Below, piece by piece: positions 10,809 to 18,359 of a stretch of DNA of 64,000 nt. The stretch is from Wenzhouxiangella sp. AB-CW3 (GTDB lineage Bacteria; Pseudomonadota; Gammaproteobacteria; Xanthomonadales; Wenzhouxiangellaceae). Numbering within the stretch: the first letter of the stretch is position 1; the number at the start of each line of letters is the position of its first letter. The notes below the pieces were generated by a model, which saw nothing but the letters and a program-made list of their open reading frames with translations, searched no databases and was not told where the DNA came from. Position numbers and translations under genes: made by a program. The stretch spans positions 2,557,225 to 2,621,224 of the forward strand of contig NZ_CP061368.1 in NCBI RefSeq assembly GCF_014725735.1, given 5' to 3'.

Positions 10809-12017
10809 ATGAACCATGACAGCCACAGGCCCCGCCTCGCGGGGCCTTTTCTGATCCGGCACGGTCTGGCGCTGGCCCTTGTCGCTGCTCTGGCGGCAAC
10901 CGGGCTCTGGCTGCATGAGCACCTCGGGCGGGCCGAAGCCTGGGTACTGATCACCGGCGCGGTGTTTGGCTGGTTGCTGCAACGCTCGCGGTTCTGCTTT
11001 TTCTGCATTCTTCGCGAGTGGTTCGAAGAGCGTGACCCGCGCGGGCTGCTGGGCATCCTGGTTGCACTGGCCGTGGGTACGCTGGGGCATGTCGTGCTGT
11101 TCGGGGCCTGGGTACCCGACCCGGGCGCGGGCCACCTGCCGCCCAGGGCACACATCGGCCCGGTCAGCTGGGTGGTGCTGCTCGGCGGACTGATATTCGG
11201 CATCGGCATGAGCCTGTCGGGCTCGTGCATCAGCGCCCATCTCTACCGGCTGGGCGAAGGCTCCGTGCTGTCGGTTTTCGCCCTGCTCGGGGCCGTTATC
11301 GGCTTCATGCTGGGGTTTCGAACCTGGAACAGCTTCTGGAACGCCGGCCTTGCCGAGGCCTCGCCTGCGTGGCTGCCTTCTTCCATGGGCTACGCCGGAT
11401 CGACCACCCTGCAGTTGCTGATTCTCGCCGTGCTGGCGGTCTGGCAGCTGCGTCACCTGCGCCCGGCCGACTCCGTCCAGACGGCCGACTACACGCTCTC
11501 GGGCCTCTGGCATCGAATCATGGTGCAGCGCTGGCCGACCTGGCTGGGCGGCGCCGGCATCGGGCTGATCGGCACGGTCGCCTACCTGCGCACCGAGCCA
11601 CTGGGAGTGACCGCGGAACTCAGTCGCGTCTCGCGCGAGCTGGGCAGCGCCATGGGCATGGTGCCGGATCGACTGCGAGGCCTGGATCAGGTCTCCGGCT
11701 GCATCGTGACCGAAACCGTGCAGTGGATCGGCAACAACGGCATCTTCGTGCTGGCCATGATTGCCGCGGCCTGGGCCAGCGCCCTGCTGGCCGGGCAGTT
11801 CCGCGTCGAACGCAAATCGCTGCGCGCCATGGCTTCGGCACTGGGCGGCGGCATCCTGCTGGGCTTTGGCGCCATGATCGCACTGGGCTGTACAATCGGC
11901 ACACTGCTTTCGGGCATTTCCGCGCTGGCGGTTTCAGGCTGGATGTTCGCGCTGGCCATGATAGTTGGCGTTCGCGTCAGCCTGCCTCTGCGTCGGCTGT
12001 TGCTCGCAAGCGGCTGA
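10809..12017 (+). CDS. YeeE/YedE family sulfur-compound transporter
   Basis: A 402-aa polytopic membrane protein has about ten hydrophobic segments and the family's conserved cysteine motifs: SRFCFF near residue 62, SGSCISAHLYR near 140 and ALGCTIGTLLSGI near residue 363. In thiosulfate transporters of this family (TsuA) such cysteines relay the substrate through the membrane. Immediately upstream is an exported rhodanese gene, which supports a sulfane-sulfur or thiosulfate substrate. The first 14 codons overlap a perfect intrinsic terminator (10827-10850). The true start may be later or expression may be attenuated, but no good downstream start precedes the first membrane helix. Confidence 0.87.
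   Translation: MNHDSHRPRLAGPFLIRHGLALALVAALAATGLWLHEHLGRAEAWVLITGAVFGWLLQRSRFCFFCILREWFEERDPRGLLGILVALAVGTLGHVVLFGAWVPDPGAGHLPPRAHIGPVSWVVLLGGLIFGIGMSLSGSCISAHLYRLGEGSVLSVFALLGAVIGFMLGFRTWNSFWNAGLAEASPAWLPSSMGYAGSTTLQLLILAVLAVWQLRHLRPADSVQTADYTLSGLWHRIMVQRWPTWLGGAGIGLIGTVAYLRTEPLGVTAELSRVSRELGSAMGMVPDRLRGLDQVSGCIVTETVQWIGNNGIFVLAMIAAAWASALLAGQFRVERKSLRAMASALGGGILLGFGAMIALGCTIGTLLSGISALAVSGWMFALAMIVGVRVSLPLRRLLLASG
10827..10850 (+). terminator. Intrinsic terminator overlapping the start of the YeeE gene
   Basis: AGGCCCCG (10827-10834) and CGGGGCCT (10840-10847) form a perfect 8-bp stem with a 5-base loop, followed by TTTT and C. It lies 31 bp after the rhodanese stop, the normal place for a terminator, yet inside the predicted first codons of the transporter gene (ATG 10809). 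Confidence 0.75.
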
Positions 12018-12052
12018 ATCCATTTCGCCGGATTGACCGTGGAGACCATGCC

Positions 12053-12373
12053 ATGACCGCACGCCTGATGACTTCCCTGTTCCTGATCGCCTTCCTTGCT
12101 TCCTGCGCCAACTGGGTCAAGCTCGACGAAGGTGCGGAGAATGTTCGCCTGGTCGACAGCGGCGAGGTGGCCAACTGCGAGCACCTGGGACGAACCACCG
12201 CCTCGGTGCGCGAGCGCGTGGGCGTCTACCAGCGCCGTCCGGGACGCGTCGAAGAAGAACTGGCCAACCTGGCGCGCAACAGCGCACTGGAAATCAATGG
12301 CGACACCATCGTCGCCGATGGTGCCGTCAACGACGGACGCCAGCGCTTCCGCATCTACCGCTGTTTGCGCTAG
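12053..12373 (+). CDS. DUF4156 family lipoprotein
   Basis: A 106-aa protein with a lipoprotein signal: hydrophobic stretch LMTSLFLIAFLASC, with the lipidated Cys at about residue 18. It is followed by the DUF4156 pattern WVKLDEGAENVRLVDSGEVANCEHLG and a C-terminal NGDTIVADGAVNDGRQRFRIYRC. It is probably anchored in the outer membrane; its function is unknown. The final 42 bp of the gene, ending just before the stop, recur 731 bp downstream, after a toxin-antitoxin cassette. This suggests the cassette entered at the end of this gene. Confidence 0.8.
   Translation: MTARLMTSLFLIAFLASCANWVKLDEGAENVRLVDSGEVANCEHLGRTTASVRERVGVYQRRPGRVEEELANLARNSALEINGDTIVADGAVNDGRQRFRIYRCLR
12330..12371 (+). repeat. 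Direct repeat, left copy (3' end of DUF4156 gene)
   Basis: These 42 bp recur at 13061-13102 with a single G/A difference. Both copies code for DGRQRFRIYRCLR in the same frame, the left ending TAG and the right ending TGA. They bracket the DUF433/DUF5615 cassette, like the ends of an integrated or recombined segment. Confidence 0.9.
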
Positions 12374-12436
12374 GAAGTCTGTGCCCTGGTATATCGGCGT
12401 AGAATAGGGACGAAGAAAGTGCTGAGGAGATGGCGC

Positions 12437-12667
12437 ATGAACAAGCTTGATCGAATCACGGTCGATCCCGGCAAGATGAACGGCCAACCCTGCATCAGGG
12501 GCATGCGGCTGACGGTCAGGCGGGTATTGGAAGCGCTCGCAGCCTATCCCGACCAGACAGAGCTACTGAAAAACTATCCTGACCTGGAGCCCGAAGACAT
12601 TCGCCAGGCACTGGCATGGGCAGCCTGCAACCTGGACGATGAAATCATCCAGCGGGATGTCGCTTGA
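12437..12667 (+). CDS. DUF433 family antitoxin
   Basis: A 76-aa protein; ATG 12437 is preceded by GAGGAG at good spacing. It has the DUF433 pattern DRITVDPGKMNGQPCIRGMRLTVRRVLEALAAYPDQTELLKNYPDL, then a helix with EDIRQALAWAA. DUF433 proteins are small helix-turn-helix-like antitoxins coupled to PIN-like DUF5615 toxins. Here the stop overlaps the TTG start of the DUF5615 gene. The protein should neutralise the toxin and probably binds its own promoter, where TAGAAT near 12400 could be a -10 element. Confidence 0.88.
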   Translation: MNKLDRITVDPGKMNGQPCIRGMRLTVRRVLEALAAYPDQTELLKNYPDLEPEDIRQALAWAACNLDDEIIQRDVA

Positions 12668-13047
12668 GGTTCCTGCTTGACCAGGGCGTACCGGCAACCG
12701 CGGCAGAGCTTTTGAATGGCCACGGGCTGTATGCCAGTCACGTCTCGGCTCTGGGAATGAGCACGGCTGCAGACGCCAGGATTCTCGATTACGCCAGAAC
12801 CCATGAGCTCACCGTCGTTACTCTTGACGCGGATTTCCATACCCTGCTTGCTCTCAGCCAGGAGGCAACCCCATCCGTAATCCGGGTGCGCCAACAAGGT
12901 CTCAACGCTCAAGGCTTCACCAAGCTATTGGTCAACATCATTCCCAAGACAGCAAAGGCCATGGAGAACGGTGCGGCGATTACGGTAACGGAAACCCAGG
13001 TTCGTATCCGTCATCTTCCGATCTTGTCCGAACAAGGGAGCTCCTGA
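12664..13047 (+). CDS. DUF5615 PIN-like toxin
   Basis: A 127-aa protein starting at TTG 12664, which overlaps the antitoxin stop (TTGA). The opening FLLDQGVPATAAELLNGHG carries the first acidic residue of the PIN/Mut7-C-like fold, and the core has ILDYARTHELTVVTLDADFHTLLAL with the DAD acidic site. Members are presumed ribonucleases held in check by DUF433 partners. The C-terminal 30 residues are less conserved. The cassette is flanked by the 42-bp repeats at 12330 and 13061, so the pair looks like an inserted unit. Activity is inferred from family and arrangement. Confidence 0.87.
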   Translation: MRFLLDQGVPATAAELLNGHGLYASHVSALGMSTAADARILDYARTHELTVVTLDADFHTLLALSQEATPSVIRVRQQGLNAQGFTKLLVNIIPKTAKAMENGAAITVTETQVRIRHLPILSEQGSS

Positions 13048-13060
13048 ATAACTCTGCACG

Positions 13061-13102
13061 ACGACGGACGCCAACGCTTCCGCATCTACCGCTGTTTGCG
13101 CT
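13061..13102 (+). repeat. Direct repeat, right copy (relict 3' end of DUF4156 gene)
   Basis: This second copy of the 42-bp DUF4156 gene end reads DDGRQRFRIYRCLR and then TGA (13103-13105). No start or upstream part of the gene precedes it, so it is a relict end left, or brought in, by insertion of the toxin-antitoxin cassette. Confidence 0.9.
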
Positions 13103-13105
13103 GAA

Positions 13106-14005
13106 TCATCCCAGGATCAGCAAGTGGGCCGGCAGCACCCGGATCCGGACTGACACCGCGTCAGCGGCCAGCACTTCGCCATCGGCATGCACCATGCAGC
13201 CGTCCGGGCAATCGATATCCAGATTCGGCACCTGCGACATGCGCACCACCCCGAAGCGGGTGTGCCGGCCACGCAGCACGGTGGGCAGGATGCACATCAG
13301 GCGCAGTCGCGACAGGGTATCGACCCGGCAGACATCCAGCAGGCCATCGTCGATACGCGCATCGGGGGTGAGCCAAAAGCGTCCACCGGCGCAACGGCCG
13401 TTGCCCACCGCTACCAGGAACTGACGCCCTGATACCCCCTTGTCCCCGGCTTGAATCTGCATGAATGGCGGCGAATAGGTCAGCAGGTGCCACAGCGCGG
13501 CGGCGAGGTAGCGCGAGAATCCCTTCAGGTAACGAGCATTGCGCGCCGAGTTGGCCACCACGGCTTCCAGCCCCAGTCCAAGGCCGTTGAAAAACCGGTG
13601 CGCCTGTCGACCGCCGTCGGAAAGAACGAGCGAAACCTCACCCACATCGCACCACCGGCCTGGTGCGGTGCGAAACCAGAGCAATGCCTGTTCGGGATCG
13701 TGCGGGCTGGCCAGCATCTTGACAAAATCGTTGCCCGAGCCCACCGGCAAGACACCCATCATGGCGCGACCGCCCAGCAGGCCATTACCGACCTCGTGCA
13801 CCGTGCCATCTCCGCCCACGGCGATCACGGCACGATTCGCATGGTGCGAACGATCGGCCGCCCACTGGCGCGCCTGCTCCGGCGACTCCGTGACCAGCAC
13901 TTCGTCATCGGCGCCACAAAGCCCGCGCAGTTGCACAACAAGGCGCTGGACTCGGTGGGGACACGGCCCGGCGGCGGGGTTGATGATGATGCTCAACTTG
14001 CGCAA
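13106..14005 (-). CDS. Diacylglycerol/lipid kinase family protein
   Basis: A 299-aa protein with the diacylglycerol-kinase catalytic domain: KLSIIINPAAG at the N-terminus, the nucleotide-binding AVGGDGTVHEVGNGL (about residues 61-75), LPVGSGNDF and the lipid-site region RFFNGLGLGLEAVV. The C-terminal half has DDGLLDVCRVD and HADGE. It would phosphorylate a diacylglycerol, sphingoid or similar membrane lipid on the cytoplasmic face. The start is taken as TTG 14005 because no ATG precedes the INPAAG strand in frame; this choice is tentative. The neighbouring gene upstream is convergent or overlapping only in its non-coding flank. Confidence 0.88.
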   Translation of the reverse strand: MRKLSIIINPAAGPCPHRVQRLVVQLRGLCGADDEVLVTESPEQARQWAADRSHHANRAVIAVGGDGTVHEVGNGLLGGRAMMGVLPVGSGNDFVKMLASPHDPEQALLWFRTAPGRWCDVGEVSLVLSDGGRQAHRFFNGLGLGLEAVVANSARNARYLKGFSRYLAAALWHLLTYSPPFMQIQAGDKGVSGRQFLVAVGNGRCAGGRFWLTPDARIDDGLLDVCRVDTLSRLRLMCILPTVLRGRHTRFGVVRMSQVPNLDIDCPDGCMVHADGEVLAADAVSVRIRVLPAHLLILG

Positions 14006-14102
14006 GGGATGGATATCGGGGCCACGGCAAAAGTCGCGGCATTATCGCCAGCCGGGGCGAGGCAGGCAACTGGCGACCCGCTGGCGGACCGACACCTGAT
14101 GC

Positions 14103-14768
14103 TCAGAAACGGACCGTAATACCGCCCAGCACCTCGGCCTGACCCATCACGTCACCGCTCCAGGCCAGTTGGCAGAACGCATCGTCGCGGCCACTGACAC
14201 ACAGTAGCCCGCGATTCCCGGACCCCGTGGTGAGATGAGCGCGCCCCTCCATGCGCAGCGCGAAATGTTGTGTCAGCGGCCACTCCAGCCCTCCGGCCAC
14301 GGACACGCTGGGGCGCAGCTCGCTGCCGACATCGATGCCACGCGCACTGATTCGAGTGGCCCCCACACCACCGGCGACGTAAGGCACGACGCGATGCCCG
14401 GAAAACTCCAGCCGCCCGCCCAGGTGCAGGTAGGAGACATTCACGTCCACCCCGGCGGCAGGCAGGGAAGTTCGCTGTTGTGAAAAGAACAGTTCCCAGA
14501 AATTGCCGGGCTCCACTTCATAGGCGAGCACCAGGGCGTGGCTGAGGTCGCCATCCAGACTGGAACGATCGCCACTGCCCGGCAACTGGAAGCGTCCACC
14601 GTCGCGATAGCCCGTCATCAGCGAGGCGCTGAGCGAGGGTTCGGAGTCTTTGGCCATCACTGTCGAGGGGATGGCCATCATGAGACTGATCACAACCGAA
14701 AGCTGCGCCAGCACCGGCAGCAACATGGCCCCCATCGAACCCGTTTTCCCCGTGGCTACTCCCGACAT
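14103..14768 (-). CDS. Outer-membrane beta-barrel-like protein
   Basis: A 221-aa protein has a signal peptide (hydrophobic residues about 15-38, ending STVMAKD) and then repeated amphipathic strands such as VSYLHLGGRLEFSG, VVPYVAGGVGATRIS and PSVSVAGGLEWPLTQHFALRMEGRAHL. It ends ITVRF with a terminal Phe, the usual signature for BAM-dependent barrels. The pattern fits a small OmpW/OmpA-barrel type protein of about eight strands. Two cysteines (LLCVSGRDDAFCQL) could form a disulfide in a loop. The specific role is unknown. It is divergent from the L,D-transpeptidase gene. Confidence 0.78.
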   Translation of the reverse strand: MSGVATGKTGSMGAMLLPVLAQLSVVISLMMAIPSTVMAKDSEPSLSASLMTGYRDGGRFQLPGSGDRSSLDGDLSHALVLAYEVEPGNFWELFFSQQRTSLPAAGVDVNVSYLHLGGRLEFSGHRVVPYVAGGVGATRISARGIDVGSELRPSVSVAGGLEWPLTQHFALRMEGRAHLTTGSGNRGLLCVSGRDDAFCQLAWSGDVMGQAEVLGGITVRF

Positions 14769-14907
14769 CGCACATCACTCCGCACTCAGACACCGAATCA
14801 GACTATATGATTGCGGACCACCTCGCTACCACCAGGCCTTTACCCGGCCCCCCTGCACTGCTAATCTTGATGAAAGCCAGCAATCACAGAAGAAGCAGAG
14901 GCACCGC

Positions 14908-15693
14908 ATGTCGCCGTACCAAACCCCGGGCCTGGTTGTCATTATCCTGTTGCTTGCGCTGCCCCTGTGGGGAGCCGCCGGAGTGTTGCACGAATTCGAA
15001 CTGCCCGAGGAACCCGGCACGGAAGAGCGCGCCTTGACTCTGGATGAGGCCCTGGAGCGCTACGGACCACGCATCGACGAGTCGCTGCGTCCGCGCTTCG
15101 ATGCGCTCGGCCTGTCCTACCCGCCGGAACGCCTGACGCTGATCGGGCTGAAGGAAGAGCGTGAGCTGGAGTTGTGGGCCTACGAGAACGGCCAGCCACA
15201 CCGGGTACACAGCTATCCGGTCAAGGATGCCTCCGGCCTGCCCGGTCCCAAGCGCCGGCGCGGCGATTTCCAGGTGCCCGAAGGCATCTACCGGCTCGAC
15301 GCGTTCAACCCCAATAGCGCCTACCACCTGTCACTGCGGGTCAACTATCCCAACTACTTCGACCGCAGGATGGGCAAGCTCGATGGCCGCGAAGACCTGG
15401 GCTCGAATATCTTCATTCATGGCGGCGACGCCTCGCGCGGCTGCCTGGCCATCGGCGACCCGGCCATTGAGGAACTGTTCGTTCTGGTGGCCGATGTCGG
15501 CCTGCGCAACACCAGGCTCATCATCGCCCCCCACGACCCGCGGGAAAGAACCATCTTTCCCATCCCGCGCGGGTTGCCGGAGTGGACCAACGAGCTCTAC
15601 CAGCGAATCGAGCTGGCCGTTGCCGACTACGCTACAACCCGATCGGTCGCTTCCGGATCGTCGGATGCCGGGGAGATCCAGACTGCGCCGTGA
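14908..15693 (+). CDS. L,D-transpeptidase (YkuD domain, YafK-like)
   Basis: A 261-aa exported protein starting at ATG 14908 with a signal-like helix (LVVIILLLALPLWGAAG). The YkuD catalytic motif is FIHGGDASRGCLAIG, with His171 and nucleophile Cys179. PEGIYRLDAFNPNSAYHLSLRVNYPN precedes it, as in E. coli YafK (DpaA). The family forms or cleaves L,D links on the meso-diaminopimelate of peptidoglycan; YafK-type members detach Braun lipoprotein. The C-terminal region after residue 230 is low in conservation. Its stop overlaps the GTG start of the next gene, suggesting co-translation. Confidence 0.9.
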   Translation: MSPYQTPGLVVIILLLALPLWGAAGVLHEFELPEEPGTEERALTLDEALERYGPRIDESLRPRFDALGLSYPPERLTLIGLKEERELELWAYENGQPHRVHSYPVKDASGLPGPKRRRGDFQVPEGIYRLDAFNPNSAYHLSLRVNYPNYFDRRMGKLDGREDLGSNIFIHGGDASRGCLAIGDPAIEELFVLVADVGLRNTRLIIAPHDPRERTIFPIPRGLPEWTNELYQRIELAVADYATTRSVASGSSDAGEIQTAP

Positions 15694-16361
15694 CCCAGGG
15701 TGACGGGCATGCTGCCGCCGACACCCTGCAGGCAACGCCTGAAGCGTACAAGACGCCAATCGAGTCGCCGGTCTACTTCACCCCGACGACCTCCTTTTTT
15801 TCCGCCCTGAACGGCAATATCGGCCGGGGCTTCTGCATACGCGGCGAGGACCGCCGGCTGGTCCGGCTGCAGAATCTGCGCTGGTTCAGCGATGTCGGCA
15901 TGGAGCTGTGCCTGCCCGGCCGCCGCCTGCGACTCGACCGCCCAAAGGACCGGGGCTGGGGCGAAGGCTGGGCGTTTTTCAGCATGCCCAGGCGACGGAT
16001 GGTATGGCGGGCCGGCTCATGCGTGGCGGCGGAAATAAGGGAAACCAGCCAGTCGGCCAAGGAACTTTCGGGTGGCTTCACGCTGTCGGGCCAACGCTAC
16101 AACGTGCGTTGCCAGCGCTCGGGTCTCAGTGCCCGGGGGTACGACCGGGAACTGCTCGATGCATCCGGAGTCATCGCCACGCTGGAGGTCAACCGCGCGG
16201 CTAGCGGACTTGTGGTCCGGGAGTACATTGCCTGGCCGCAGCGCCCGGTGCCCCTGGACGCCCTGGCCATCGGCCTGCACCTGATGTTCTGGCTGCAACA
16301 GGGAGTTGGCGGAGGAGCGGCCGGGGCCGGCGGTGGTGGCGGCGGTGGCGGCGGTTGCTGA
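15690..16361 (+). CDS. Unidentified protein with a poly-glycine tail ending in Cys
   Basis: A 223-aa frame. GTG 15690 is chosen because it overlaps the transpeptidase stop (GTGA). I do not recognise a family. The body is rich in Arg and aromatic residues (RLVRLQNLRWFSDVGMELCLPGRRLRL; WGEGWAFFSMPRRRMVWRAG) and looks like a small beta-rich domain. A hydrophobic helix lies at about residues 186-201 (LDALAIGLHLMFWLQQ), and the last 20 residues are almost only Gly and Ala, finishing GGGC. The tail could be a flexible linker end or a slippage-prone repeat. Coupling to the transpeptidase suggests an envelope role (inference). Confidence 0.62.
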   Translation: MTQGDGHAAADTLQATPEAYKTPIESPVYFTPTTSFFSALNGNIGRGFCIRGEDRRLVRLQNLRWFSDVGMELCLPGRRLRLDRPKDRGWGEGWAFFSMPRRRMVWRAGSCVAAEIRETSQSAKELSGGFTLSGQRYNVRCQRSGLSARGYDRELLDASGVIATLEVNRAASGLVVREYIAWPQRPVPLDALAIGLHLMFWLQQGVGGGAAGAGGGGGGGGGC

Positions 16362-16373
16362 TACCGGCCATCA

Positions 16374-17720
16374 CTAACCTGCGGGATCGAGCATGCGACC
16401 GGCAAACAGAATGGCCCCGGTCGGGAGGTCGTGGATAAAGTAGTAGAACGGTCGATCGAAACGTACCTCTACCGGCTCGGGCGGCATGGCGGTGACCCGC
16501 ACCATGGCCACGGCCGTGGCGGCAGCCGCCTCGGTGCCCGCTTCGTCGATCCCGACGAAACTCTTGTGAAAGATCTCGTCGATGTAGATGGAACGATCCG
16601 GTATGCAGGGCTCGACCCCGGTTATGCCGCGGAAGTCGGCCGCACATTCATCAAAGGCATCGACCATACCCATCTCGCCCAGAAAATCGGCCAGCTCGAA
16701 GGCAGACTCTGACTCGAAGCGCGGAAAGTACAGCGCCACCTCCTGTCGCTCCATGGCTTCGAGCACCTGGTCGAAGCGCTCTCCGTCCAGGCCGCCGGCC
16801 CAAGAGTTGAAATCTGCCGAGGCATCGGCCGGCATCATCGCCACCAGCTCGACCTCGTCGCCGACATAGGGCAGGGACACGGCCAGTGTGTGCTCATCGG
16901 CATGGTGACCGAAGCGTGCGGTCTGGCGCATCATCGGCACGTCCACTTCGCTGCCGTCAAGCCGGGTGAAGGATCGGTCCTGCGTTCCTTCCTTGTCGAA
17001 GGCATGTTTCCAGCTACCCAGAAAATAGATCGCGTTGACCAGCACGAAACGGGTATCGGCATTCAGGCTTTGCGGTGGCAGCAGATCTTCGATGCGTTGC
17101 TCGGTCTGGTCGGCCACCCAGTCGTTGATCTCTTCGCGCACCGCCTCGAATGCAGTTTGGAAGTCGACCTGGCGCATGCCCGCACCGTAATACCGGGCCA
17201 GCAGGTCGAGATAGTCCTGCCGGAATTCGAAGGTCTCGTGTCCCCAGGTCTGGTTGACCACGTCGAGACGGAAGCTATCGCCCTCTTCTTCCAGTTCCAC
17301 CTCGGCACGGGCGGCCAGCTCCCGGTCGAGTCGATGGAAGGCGGCATGCAGATCGCCATCTTCAAGTGGAAAATGCAAGGTCCCGGCCATCTGCTCCCGG
17401 GTGTCGCCATCGGCCCCGGCATATACCATCGCCAGTGCCGCGGCAATCGAGTAGGGCGAGACAAACACGTTGTCGTGCTCGATGCCCAGCTGCTTCAGCA
17501 GGCTGAACGCAAATTCGCGCTGATCGGCCGTCAACCCGGCCAGCACGCCATCATCGAGCTGTGGTTCCGGCGCGTCGGTCGCATCCTCGATCGCTTCCAC
17601 GGCCTCGTCACCGTTGACTGGCTCATGCATGTCCACATCGTCCTCGTCCGGGGCGCAACCTGCCAGCAGCACCACCATCAGCACCAGGCCAATTCGGGAA
17701 AACACCCATGCCTTCATCAC
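16374..17720 (-). CDS. Serpin family protease inhibitor, lipoprotein
   Basis: A 448-aa protein has a lipoprotein signal (IGLVLMVVLLAGC, Cys about residue 22) and an acidic linker of about 35 residues. A complete serpin domain follows: NVFVSPYSIAAALAMVYAGADG, NAIYFLGSWKHAF, VSLPYVGDEVELVAMMP and YIDEIFHKSFVGIDEAGTEAAAATA. That last motif is the hinge of the reactive centre loop. RFDRPFYYFIHDLPTGAILFAGRM closes the fold. The hinge has small residues as in inhibitory serpins. The target protease depends on the loop around VAMVRVTAMPP and cannot be read directly. It should sit on the envelope and protect the cell from foreign or its own serine proteases. Bacterial serpins are sparse. Confidence 0.92.
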   Translation of the reverse strand: MMKAWVFSRIGLVLMVVLLAGCAPDEDDVDMHEPVNGDEAVEAIEDATDAPEPQLDDGVLAGLTADQREFAFSLLKQLGIEHDNVFVSPYSIAAALAMVYAGADGDTREQMAGTLHFPLEDGDLHAAFHRLDRELAARAEVELEEEGDSFRLDVVNQTWGHETFEFRQDYLDLLARYYGAGMRQVDFQTAFEAVREEINDWVADQTEQRIEDLLPPQSLNADTRFVLVNAIYFLGSWKHAFDKEGTQDRSFTRLDGSEVDVPMMRQTARFGHHADEHTLAVSLPYVGDEVELVAMMPADASADFNSWAGGLDGERFDQVLEAMERQEVALYFPRFESESAFELADFLGEMGMVDAFDECAADFRGITGVEPCIPDRSIYIDEIFHKSFVGIDEAGTEAAAATAVAMVRVTAMPPEPVEVRFDRPFYYFIHDLPTGAILFAGRMLDPAG

Positions 17721-17884
17721 ACCATCCTCCGTCTTGACAGGCGTTCGTGTCGCCCGGACCAGCCCCCTGTCCGATCATCGACATTTCGACCCCTTACGTC
17801 AACCTCCCCCCGCCGGCAGAGCGATTGACGATGGTATTTGAATGTCCTTACACTGGCCTCACCACCCGGTCCGGAAGCCATCCA

Positions 17885-18331
17885 ATGACAAACAGTGAAT
17901 CCAGAACCCATGCCGAGCTCACGGGCCAGTGCCTGTGCGGATCGGTGCGGGTTGCCGCCACACCAGAGAACCTCCACTTCGGCGCCTGCCACTGCGCGAT
18001 GTGCCGCAAGTGGGGCGGCGGCCCCATGCTTGCCATCCACTGCAAGGATCAGGTCCACTTCGAGGGTGAACACCATATCGGCACGTTTGCCTCCTCGGAA
18101 TGGGCCGAACGAGGCTTCTGCACGCAGTGCGGCACCCACCTGTTCTACCGTCTGAAAGAAGATGCCTTCTACGCGCTTCCCCTTGGCCTGTTCGATGATT
18201 CGTCGGACTGGACATTCGCCGAACAGATCTTTATCGACCAGAAGCCGCCTTACTACTCGTTTGCCGACAAAACCAGGAACCTGACCGAGGCCGAGGTCTT
18301 CGCCCTGTATACCGAGCCGGGGACTGATTAA
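17885..18331 (+). CDS. GFA/CENP-V family zinc protein
   Basis: A 148-aa protein; the start MTNSESRTHAELTG at 17885 is preferred, though a longer frame exists upstream. The zinc-binding cysteines typical of glutathione-dependent formaldehyde-activating (GFA) proteins are present: GQCLCGSVR, GACHCAMCRKWGG and GFCTQCGTHLFYR. The family also includes lyases and proteins with no known reaction. The conserved surroundings (FASSEWAERGFC) place it in the common bacterial DUF636-like group. The specific activity is unknown. It is followed 28 bp later by the Nudix gene on the same strand. Confidence 0.88.
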   Translation: MTNSESRTHAELTGQCLCGSVRVAATPENLHFGACHCAMCRKWGGGPMLAIHCKDQVHFEGEHHIGTFASSEWAERGFCTQCGTHLFYRLKEDAFYALPLGLFDDSSDWTFAEQIFIDQKPPYYSFADKTRNLTEAEVFALYTEPGTD

Positions 18332-18359
18332 ATCTACATGCCTGCCGGGTTGAGAGTGC

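Noticed and set aside
12437..13047. Phage or integron remnant around the toxin-antitoxin genes
   Set aside because: No integrase, attC-like folded site or phage gene is present; only the 42-bp direct repeat supports insertion.
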